This document shows, piece after piece, positions 32,271 to 42,700 of a DNA stretch of 64,000 nt (position 1 is the stretch's first letter; every line of letters begins with the position of its first letter). Made by a program: the position numbers and the translations under genes. Origin of the DNA: Takakia lepidozioides (lineage: Eukaryota > Streptophyta > Takakiopsida > Takakiales > Takakiaceae). The DNA is taken from NCBI GenBank assembly GCA_030704615.1, contig CM060731.1, forward strand, positions 37,884,001 to 37,948,000, read 5' to 3'. A model generated the notes under the pieces. That model saw only the letters and a program-made list of their open reading frames with translations, was not told where the DNA came from and searched no databases.

Positions 32271-34599
32271 GCATGAATTGAAAGAGAAAGTGTAAGGCAA
32301 GTCAGAATAGAGTAGTATGATAGGGAGGGAGTCAGAGACTTTCTTGCAGTTCGAGCTGGAAGTAGAGCCATGGCGGCGATGTAATGAAAGATGCCTTACC
32401 ATTTGTTAATATAGTAAATGCGACTCCATGGCATGCAGTTGTGGCTTGACCAACCCCCAAAATCCTGTTATTAGCTGAATGTCAGCAGAGTGGTCTTGAC
32501 AGTGGGGGGAGGAGCGCCGCCTTGTTCAGTGTGCATTTACGGACAGCGGTGGGGGCTGGGGAGTGTGAGAGATATATTTTTTCCATTTATGCAACATATG
32601 TTGTAGAAGCCAAAGTAACTCTGACGAGTAGGAGTACGAGATAGTCCTCATGTGGGAGATGAAAGCCCATGCCACGGATGGCATCATCCTCAACATTCGT
32701 AGAGAAGAGAGAGAGAGGGAGATGGGAGGGCAGCGAAAAACGCCGAAGTCCCGAGGCTCTCTCACCGCAAATTGCGGAGCCCCCATCTAGGGTTTCGCTC
32801 AAAAAATTTGGACCATTTCTCGATTTGTGCGTATGTAACGTTCCAATTGTATCATATGTCTCCAAAGAGACAAAAGGATTCCGTAACCGGGCTTTATTAA
32901 GTCAAGCCTAGCACGCCCCACCCCACACCATGGGCCCTCACTCTACTGCAATGCCATAGCTTGCCAGAGGTGTGGCTAACTAGTGTGTACCGCACATATG
33001 TAATGTGTGGATTGGACAACGATATAATTGTGTAGCAATATGTATGCGCACGACAGAGCCCTTAGTGAATGCCATGGTGTGGAGGCATTCCCTCCTACAC
33101 AAATGGAAAACAATAGGAATAATGTAAGAACTTAATGCACGCGTGTAATTGACGCTACTTTAGGCTCCCAGGTGGGGGGAGATTTGGCATGCCGGAACTG
33201 GCGTGCCGACCTGTCAGATATCGCAAGTGTGAATTAAGTTCTTTACATTATTCCTAGTGTTCTCCCATGACACAAACAACCTTGTTGGTGTATTTTGAGA
33301 ATTAAAATAAAACAAATTTGTTTTTCCCTGGTGATATAAGTGATAGCCCAATCTAATGAAGTAGGGTGGCTCATCATGGTTATCTTTCCTTTTCTTTGTT
33401 TTGTTTTTCCTTCAGCTTTCCATAGCTTACAATGATCTCTATCACTCCGTCCGCCCTTTTCAACAAAAAACAAAAATCTTTATCAGCCTCTATGGCATTC
33501 TACCGAGGTTACTTTTTCCTTATGTACTAACTGCTGGGACAACTTGTCTCCCTTCTTTTATAAATTTCCAGGGTGTCCATTCTCCATTCCTTTACAAAAA
33601 AGAAAGGACGGTAACAGTCAGAATCTAGAAATTGATCATAAGGGGTGAAAGAGTGGAGGGTGAGAGAAGGATGAGCGGGAGTGATGAGGGACAAGCAAGA
33701 GAGAAGGACGGTGGTAGACTAAATTAGTGTAGTGTAGTGGAGGATTGTCGGTAGCAAAGCCGAGCTCGGATCCATGGCGGACGAGCGAGCGGCGGCGTGG
33801 TGAGGAGGAGAGGAGGGGGAGGTTGGGGAAGAAGGGGTGAGGAAGGAGGAGAGAGGAGGGAGGGAGGAGTATACATTCATCCATGCAAGCAGGTGCAGGT
33901 GCAAGAGAGGGCGAGGCCGTTGGTGAGGCGCTACAGCGGGGCAATACCTTACCTGCGGTTGTGGATGCTGGCCAACTACCAGTGCAGCGGGGCAGGGGAA
34001 GTGGCAGACTAGGAAAGAGAGGGGGAGAGTTTGGAAGGAGTGGGAGAGAGGGAGGAGGGCAGGGCAGGGCGGGGACCGGGTGCATACAAATCATCACACA
34101 AAGTGGGAGGGAAATATTGTATCATCGGGTTCAGGCCGCCCGTAATGTTCTCCAGAGGGTAAGTGAGGGAGAGCGTGGGTGGGTTCAGGGCAGGAAAAGC
34201 AAGGCTGCCTAGATGAGATGAGTAGTAGGTAGGTGTGTAGGAAGAATATAGCAATACAACCTCGCAGCCTCGCTTTTCGTTGTTGCGCAAGGGGGCTGGC
34301 TAGGGCGTCCCATTATGGTGATTGATGCTCACTAGCTATGCATCAGTGTAACCCTATTTTGAGAAAATCATGTGAGCAACCAGCATCGCTCTATTGATGC
34401 GGTTGGTAGCCTCTTGAAACCTTCTTGTCTTTTGGGGTCCTCAATTAAGCTTGTCTGGATCTGTTATGTGTAGTGTAGTGTAGGGATGTTTGAAAAACAG
34501 AGGGAGGAAGAACGTGTGCTTGAGAATTCAGGCTTGAGTCAGGGAGGGGGAGGGTAAAAACACATATTGACTGGTGGGTGGGATGTTGTTGGGGCTGGA
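32271..34599. other. upstream region of the hnRNP-like gene
   Basis: No gene is supported in these 2.3 kb. There is a small inverted-repeat element at 33106-33263. A strongly purine-rich (GA) plus strand runs from about 33630 to 34070, giving long spurious frames on both strands; it may belong to a 5' UTR or intron of the downstream gene. The TATA-like words near 32400 and 33320 could not be tied to a start. Confidence 0.45.
33106..33263. mobile_element. 160-bp MITE-like inverted-repeat element
   Basis: AGGAATAATGTAAGAACTTA at about 33115-33134 is matched in inverted orientation by TTAAGTTCTTTACATTATTC at about 33235-33254, with a single one-base difference in length. About 100 bases lie between. 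There is no coding capacity. Ends and size fit a MITE, or a degenerate foldback sequence. Confidence 0.65.
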
Positions 34600-35338
34600 A
34601 TGAAGGACATATTGGGGGGGTGCGGATGCATACGAGGTGGGGTCCAAAAGGCAGCGCCTGATTGATGGGAGCGCCACGCTGCTGCTGGGGCAGCCTAGGC
34701 CGCTGCCAGTAGTGCGCTTGCGGGGGCTGCCCTTTAACTGTAGCGAGAGTGATGTGTTTGAGTTCTTTGCGGGGCTGGATGTGGTGGATGTGCTGCTGGT
34801 GCGCAAGCACGGCCGCTTCTCAGGTGAAGCATTTGTAGTGTTCGGTGCCCCCATGCAGGTGGACTTCGCGCTGCAGAAAAATCGTCACAACATGGGGCGG
34901 CGCTACATTGAGGTCTTCCGATGCAAGAAGCAAGACTACTACCACGCTGTCGCTGCAGACGTGGCGGAACCCAAATCAGAGGATAGCCTCCCTCTCCCCA
35001 TGCCCAGCATCACTTCAAGTGGTGGAGGCAAGCTTCCCTCTGAGAAAGATCATCTGGAACACACCGGTGTCTTGAAACTCAGAGGTCTTCCTTTCTCTGC
35101 ATCCAAGCGTGACGTAATGGAATTTTTCAGGGGGTTCGTGCTCTCGGAGGAGAATGTGCACATTGTGGTACATGGTGATGGGCGAGCCACCGGAGAAGCC
35201 TTCGTTGAATTTAACAGCCCCGGCGAGTCGAAGGCTGCGATGAACAAGGACAAGATGACTCTGGGAAGTCGGTATGTGGAGCTCTTTCCGTCCTCGCGAG
35301 ATGATGCTGCACGCACTGCCAACAAGCAAAGATTATGA
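34600..35338 (+). CDS. hnRNP H/F-like RNA-binding protein with two qRRM domains; start out of frame
   Basis: Family members bind G-rich RNA and affect splicing. Two quasi-RRMs are clear: VVRLRGLPFNCSESDVFEFF to GRRYIEVFR, and GVLKLRGLPFSASKRDVMEF to GSRYVELFPSS, with the conserved GEAFV in each. The linker is short and Ser/Pro-rich. AYEVGSKRQR just before RRM1 matches the N-terminus of Arabidopsis homologues as I remember it (At5g66010 type, about 250 aa). The main frame, 34637-35338, is open for 233 codons but has no ATG at its 5' end. An ATG at 34600 is one base out of register, separated by seven Gs at 34614-34620; with six Gs the protein would start MKDILGG and join the main frame. The alternative is a missed upstream exon spliced at the AAG near 34605. 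No intron is seen within the two RRMs. Confidence 0.85.
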
Positions 35339-36789
35339 CTTCGATCTCTGTCACTTACCCCAAGCCTTGTCCCTGACCCTGAACTTTGAAGATTCATGAG
35401 GGATCCGATTTCTGGCTACGTGGGAGTTAAACCTACACTGCAGCTCTGCATTGAGCATAGAGAAACAAACCTAGGACAATTTCTGCATTCAAGCAGGGTT
35501 GTCACTGAGAGGATCCATCATTATGATCATATTATTTCACTCTCGTCTGCGCGCAGGTCTTGTAGTGTGTAAAGCCTACTCATGATTAGGGGCAAACTTG
35601 TGCTGCCATAGAAATGGAAATGGACCAAAAGATGGTGCCAGTCAGGGCCCTGATGTCATGTCAGGTGCTTATCTCCACTGTGACACTATCGCAGGCCCCC
35701 ATAGGGGGTGCCTAGAGGAGCAATTACTGTAAAGCAGTTCCTTAAAAGGTGAAGGCATTACTTTGAAAGAGGTTAGAGTAGCAAGAGCTTATGTAAAATA
35801 TGTCAGTTCTGAAGAAATGTTTTCAAGTCTGCTTTACAAAAGACATTTGACTTCTGGAGGCACACTTAGTGGGAAGTCTGGGAAGGCTCCATGAGCTAGA
35901 TCCTGGTGACACTGTTTGGGCAATTGGGGCTGCTAAGTATTCTACTCATGCTCGAATTCTTCATGCACTCCTGTGTGTGCAATGCAATGATCTCTTCTTT
36001 GGGGCTGTTGAGACTTCCAGTTGTTTTTTGGATAGGCTTGTGGAGATGTGGCCTAGAGTTTCTTCTTTCCTTCCTGTATAATATGTTACTGTTCACAACT
36101 ACAAAGGAATGCCAAATAGATGATGATGATACACATTTGATTGACCCTCAAATCATGAGATGCTTGATGCCATTTGTCAAGAGTCAGTCTGGGCGGCAAT
36201 GGGCTCGGAGATTGCCCGTTGATCTCCAGCAAGGAAGAGAGTGTCTGTAAGTGAACTGCCAAGAAATCACACTGAAAATAGTCCAAAGTTCTGAGTGTCA
36301 ACTGTTTAGAAAGTGCGATGGATGCAGTTGTGTTGAGTTTATCGAAGCAGTTCTTGGCAAGGTCAACACAACCGTCATACTTGCAGTTAAAACTAGCCAT
36401 AACCCAGCAAGCAAGATTTCTACACATTCAAACTGTTCTGTAGAGCGAATGGTTCCAACAACGTGGTCAGTCTGCAACATTTTGCTCAGACCGATAAAGC
36501 CATCGCTCTTCTAAACAGTTTGCCGACAAGAACATGTAGGCTAAGTTTCAGTTTCCTTCATTCAGCCACCGGTCCAGTACATACACACCGTTGGTGCTTT
36601 GCAGTTATGACAGTTATGTTGTAGAAACTACGAAGGCTATCAGACTTTCAACAAAAGATTCAATCTCCATCTAAAACAGATTCACTGGGATGATATAGAG
36701 ACACATCCATATTCATAGAGTGTGTGGAAGCGCGGGAAGGGGCCACAGTTGGGGTGTGGGAGTGTGAGGAATGCTGAGGCGCAGTAGCA
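35339..36789. other. intergenic region, hnRNP-like to OB-fold gene
   Basis: No gene is supported in these 1.45 kb. Open frames at 35869-36250 and 36251-36514 lack family motifs and consistent splice signals. The last 130 bases before 36790 probably hold the 5' UTR of the OB-fold gene. I see no clear repeat here. Confidence 0.45.
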
Positions 36790-39700
36790 ATGGAGAACGA
36801 TGCCTTCCTCCGCTTTGTGGACACGGCTCGCACTACACTCACGGACGCTGTGGCCGTGGAGAAGAGGAAGCAGGTGCCCAGCTGGGGTTGGGTGTGCTGG
36901 CGCTTGCTGACTTGCTGCAGGGCCTACCCAAGTGGCGTCACCCCTGCCATCCTTCTCTCCGATCTCTTCCAGGTCCTACTTCTCTTGCTACCTACATTTG
37001 TGTGAAGGGAAGTGCAGGCACAATGTGTGTGTGCCTAACTCCCTGCCCTTTGTTTCACTGGGCCATGGAAGAATCTTCTCATTCATTCTAGTTTGTTTCT
37101 GGTAGACTTGAAGTTTTGGTGTGCGTGTATGGGTTTAGTAGAATAAGTGGTATGGATTCCCTTAGTACGGGGGCTCCTTTGCTGACGCATAGTTGTAGGA
37201 CCGCAGTGCAATTGAGACTGTACTTCATGCCAATGCGGCAATTCTGCTGGTGTCCACACAGTACAATGCGGTCTGAGCTTTCATCAAGGTATCATTCCTT
37301 CCGCAGGGGAGATACAGATGGAGATGACAGGGAAATTAGTGGGTCATTATTGCTGCAGGGTTGGTTTGAGAGGGAAAGAGTGGAGGGATGCTGGAAAGGG
37401 GAAAACAAAGATGCAACCGACCCCAGAAGTATGCTACAGCTGAAGAAGCAAAAGCAGCAGTGGCTACGCCTTCAAAACATGACCACCATTGACTCTATAC
37501 TTGAAAAGAAATTTGTGTCCCTGGATGCAGTGCTGGAGGTCGTTATCCTTGACGTTCACCTTCTTCCTGGTACTTTTCGTTCTTTTACCCTGTCTTGCTC
37601 TCCTACCTTCTGTTTTTGTTGCCCAGATTCATACGTGAATTTCCAGGAGACCACCTTCCATCTACCATATCTTTGCATAGAAGATCCGCAGGTGGCACGT
37701 GCACATACATGGCAAGTGGCAAATGAAACAAGTATGCTTGCAGGAACCAGCAGCTACATGTTGACTCTCGGCGACGCTTGGAGCTCTAGCACTATTGACC
37801 TTTATCTGCATCGCAAGTAAGCCGCAGCTTCCTTTCGTCTCAATTTCCTATCTGTGTCCGTTCCATTGGCATCCACAACTCCTGAATGACTGGGATCTTT
37901 CTGGCTTTGATTCTGTCAACTCGTCTCCATTATTGCAACAGAGACATGGTCAGGAACCACAGGAATAGTTGGTATGGTCATGTCTTCAACTAATTTGGTT
38001 CGGCGAATTCAATTGGAGCCAAAGAATCTGCAGTTTCCCTTTGTCGCTATTTCCTATCTTCTGTCCTTCCCTGCATCATCTCCCTTTCTGTCCTTGGCTT
38101 GACTACCATAACCTCCCCATGGATGGGATCTTTCTGGATATAAATTGCTTCAACTCTGCCCCCAATTACTTCTGTCATGCAACAGAGACATAGTGGTACC
38201 ATCAGGAATCATCATTAAACGTCTTGGGAATTAGCTCTTGTCATGATAATCCATAATGAAGCGCTTGGCTTCTTGTTTCATCTTTTCAGTACGTTTCTTG
38301 GAGAGAGGATCATTTGATTGCCTAATTGAGGAGCTTTTGCATGCATGCAGGTTTTATGACCTGCTACACCCCCATCCTGGGATTCTTAAGAGTGGTCGGG
38401 AGATTCGGTTGGCAGGTTGCCGCCTACGATCAGCTCCAGGGTTGGCCCACCTACGCCTCCTTCCCACCGAATTACTGGTTATTTTGTTGGACGAGGTCTC
38501 TCTCTTATGGATTACCTGCTGTCTAGTTGTAGGAATAGTGCTGTCTTATGGAGGAAAAATTTGCAGTTTCACTCTGGGAACATGTCTCCTTTCGAAGTCA
38601 GCTCTGTTATTGCTTCCAACACAGTGTATCTATTTTTCAGTAAATCACACTCCTTGTCAGATATCCCCAGCTTAGTCATGCAGGTATCGTCCTGGTTCTT
38701 GAAGGGAAGGCAGGTAAGCCTGCTTGAGCTGTGATAAAGGCAGTTAATGGGGAGGAGCTCATATATTGAACAGGAGCAAGAGGATGACGCTGTGCTGCTG
38801 GGTGCCAAGTTCTGTTCCGACACCTTTGCCAGCATTCAGCTCGAGTCTGTTGAGAATGGCCTCGATTACTGCTTCTATGCTAGGTTCTCTTCTTCATCAC
38901 TAAGAGTCGGTTCCAAAGTGTGTGGAGTGCTTATGTCACTTCCATGGGATTTCAAGCTCTCATGTCTCTGGTCATCTTAGGAGATTGTACAGACTACAGT
39001 GCCTCGGTGTTGAGCTCTGAATTGATGGAGTATGAAGAAGATGGGGTTGCTTGAGCATTTGGATGTGAGTTCTGTGCTACATATATGCTCGGCAGAGAAT
39101 AAGAGAGGTGAACATGGGCAGGTTGGATAAGAAAGGGGAGGTGGAGATGCAAGGGCAGCGGAACCATGTGAAGCAGCAACTCATGACACTGTGTGATGAT
39201 GCTGGTGACGCCCTACCGCTAGTGCTTTGGGACGATCAGATTGCTGTCTCCAATCTCTTGAGGTATGCCACTGTGCAAGGAAGTTAGCAGACAATCTACA
39301 TAAAATAGTTTGTTAATACATTGAGGTTACCACGGGGTTTTCACCAATGTCTGCAATATCATCTGGCTGTTTATCTTCGTTTATAAACAGCTAAATCTGA
39401 AATAGAAAAGGGAAAGGGCATAGAGAGTGAAGGTGTATTCTCTTCTCAACATCATTTCACCCACCTTACATTCCATGGAATTGTATGGGGAGGGGAGCCA
39501 AGGGCAGTGAAGGGAGCATGGTGGCAATTGAGCGACCATTCATTGCACGCGATTCCGACTGTGGTCCTCAAACAGGGACCCATTTTTGTCTGGAGTATGG
39601 GAGTGCTACCCGCCTCTATACCCTCCCTTACATCCCCACCGAGGAGCAGGTGCCATCATGTCCAGCCCCATATCCACAACCTTGATATTGTGAAAAGTTG

Positions 39701-42700
39701 TTTTCTTTATCAATCTCAGACTCGACAACCCGTTTTCACGTAATGCTGCTATCCCATTGCCAATCATAATTGTTGGCTCCTTATGTCCATCCACAGAAAG
39801 ATGTCACATAAACTTTAAAATCCCAATGTTTGGCTTTGGGCTATCCGGGAAGAAGCTGGGCGTGGGTACCCATGAAAGCTTAGCATGTCACAATTGCAGC
39901 AACCTTGTATCTTTCCAAGTCCTGTTTAGCAAAAAGGTTTGCTTGCCTTTGAAATCATCTATCTTGAAATGATGTAAGTGGGATAGGTCAGAAGATGATT
40001 TCTATGATTGATAGCTGTAGGTGTCTTGAGCCTAAACATGAATCTGGGACTTGAATTGAAGGTGACAATCGCTGGCACCCAACATTTGAAGACAATGAAC
40101 CAGATGGAAGGCTGGCGCACTGCTAAAGAGGAGGGCCAGAGAGATGACGTGTCACAAGTCGTGCTTCCTCGTGATTCTCAAGGCTCTGTGGACTTCAACA
40201 GCTTTCCCTTTCGGGTTGTCAAGCATTCCCCGAAAGCTCACCGGTCATTGCTGCTTCAAGAACATAGTGTCGAGAAAGTGGACAAAGAATGTACTCATAA
40301 GACATTGGTCGCTGTTGAAAGGGTCGAGTAGTGGGTGCAGCATTGGGACTTCCAGGAGGTCACCTATCCGCGAAAGTGGAAAAAAAGGAGGAGGGTTGAA
40401 GGTAGATGTTTTTGTTGACTGTTGTAGCGTTTCTGTGGTTTGTGCAGTTGTTAGTGGGACATTTGCAACCGAAGATGTCAAATGTAGCCCTGTATGCACT
40501 TGTCACTTTGGTGGTTCCTGAACTTGTCATGCATGCTGGGAAGCAAAAGACAAAACACACCTCTGCTTTCCTATTGAGGCTCCAAGATCCCACTGGCCAC
40601 GTGGTTGTCAAGATGCACTTCATTGATCGCTGGTATGCCTCCATCAACACTGCGCTTTGCCCCCGAGTCGATATCTGCAAAGCCAAATATTCTGTCTGCT
40701 GTCTGTGGGAAGATATAGCTTGCAGGCCACTCACTAGTGCACTGCGCAAATTTTTATCTGCAAGTTCTCGTGGGTTCCTGCTGTAGGTCTGGTGGAGAGA
40801 TATGTGCCGGTCACCTGATCTTTATTGCTGGCCTCACCACCTTTGTTAATAAAGATGGCAGGTATGCTTTCCACCCCTTTCTCTAAGTTGATTTTGGGCT
40901 GCTGCTGAGGGCCCCACTCTCTTTCTTGTATCCTGCTTGCTTTTGTCGCATAAGCTCTTTGAGCTTTCTGCAGATGTCGTAAAGTGTCTTTCTTCTTTGT
41001 TTCTCTCTTTCTATGTCATTGCCTTTTCGCCGTACCAAAGTCTGCCATCCCAACCATTCCCCCTTGCCTTCATAGGAAAACTGAGGGATGAGCTTGGATA
41101 ACCTTTGTAAGACATAAGTTTTTCAGCATAAGCCCTCATATTTCTAGAGTTGATAAGTAGTGAAATATATAACTCTGGATTGTGGTGGATGGGTGGCCAA
41201 GGGTGGAGGGCGGTTGGCAGGAGAAGGACATTGGGGCCAGGCTGGTAAACATTACACAGCTACCTGCCCTATTGTCATCTGCAACACTTCACCATGTTGT
41301 TCCACTGTCTTGCCTTTCTTCGTCCTGTCTGACCAACAATGTAAGTTCATATGTCAGATGTCCTACGTGGTGCTGTGTACTTGCCTGCAGTGAATGCATT
41401 TGATTTATAGCTCAAAAGCACAATTTGCAAACCAACATGTTTGTCAAAGATTGCCTACATGCTGAAAGCCCAGAAAGAAGACAGGGGGGGCGGGGTTGAC
41501 AATATGGGAAACAAGGAGGCATGGACGGGGGATAGGTTTCTTTCTTGCTCTGGATAGAATCCATTCCCTACTGGATTTTATCCCGGATCATCTTGAACAA
41601 ACAACGAAATAGAACCTCCAATCTACAAGGGCTGATTCATGCTCTTCTCAATCCGGTGTTGCATTGGTGTTGATGTCCATGTATAATTAGTCTTCTCTGG
41701 CCTTCATTTCCATGTGTGTGTCATGACTCAACTCCAATGCATCTTTAGTAATATAACCTGCATCCTACAAAGAGTTGCTTCATGTTCTTCTCAGTGTTGT
41801 GTTGGTGTTGATTTTCATATATGTTAGTCCTCCTGGCCTTCATCCATGTGCAAGTTTGTCGTGACTCAACTCCAATGCGTCTTTGATCTGGCCAGTTGCG
41901 TATGTTTTCACCTCATGGTTTTTCCACACAACATCCAGCCCAACCATGTGATTTGACTGACAGAATTTCTTGAGCCACATGGAATGGGTGTAATAGTAAC
42001 CAAAAACAAGTGTATGGGAGGACAGGTGTGCCGAGTGCGCATAGGCAAGCTAGGGCTGGAGAATGTGAGAGTGAGGCCCTCACATGCGGCATGTGGCAGA
42101 AGCCTCCAGCAGCCTGATCATGGTCTCTGTGCCTTCTGTGGAGGCCCTTGTGATGGCCAAGAGGTGGTCCCTCATTTTGTGCTGCACACTGCGTTGCATG
42201 ATCCTCTGGAGGTTGGAGTTGAAGTGTGGGTCAGGTGTGCAGGACAGGCTGCTGCAGAAATAATGCAAGCCTGCCCACAGGACTTTTGCTCTTGGCCTGA
42301 GGTATGTGCATATGTTCAGTAAGCTATTTCCCAACCCCTTCTTATTTGAAACAAGCAGCATGACTTGCATCTGTATTGTCTCGGGATGCGAAATGAGGAA
42401 AAATCAGCAGTAAGGTAAGAATGTATAGACACCTAGGCACTTCGCTGATAGAGAGCATGGGACATGCCATCCTGATATAAAACTAGAGCTTAAGGCCTAG
42501 ACCTTCCGTTGCAATGGATCATCACAGTTGGAGGAGGGTCAGAGTCAATATCTCTCTCTGCAGCACCATGAGGAGAAATGAAATGAAATGAAATGGTGCT
42601 TTATAACGTCCGCGGAAAGCTCGTAGAGCTTATGGGACAAAATGGAAGAAAACATGAGAGAGGAACAAATCCAGAAACCACAATTAATGTTCTAGCGCTT

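Noticed and set aside
33636-34212. 153-codon minus-strand and 109-codon plus-strand frames
   Set aside because: Product of a purine-rich stretch that removes stop codons; the proteins are low-complexity Pro/Ser or Gly/Arg.
35869-36514. Frames of 70-114 codons before the OB-fold gene, considered as upstream exons
   Set aside because: The OB-fold model is complete with its own ATG at 36790, and these frames show no conserved blocks.
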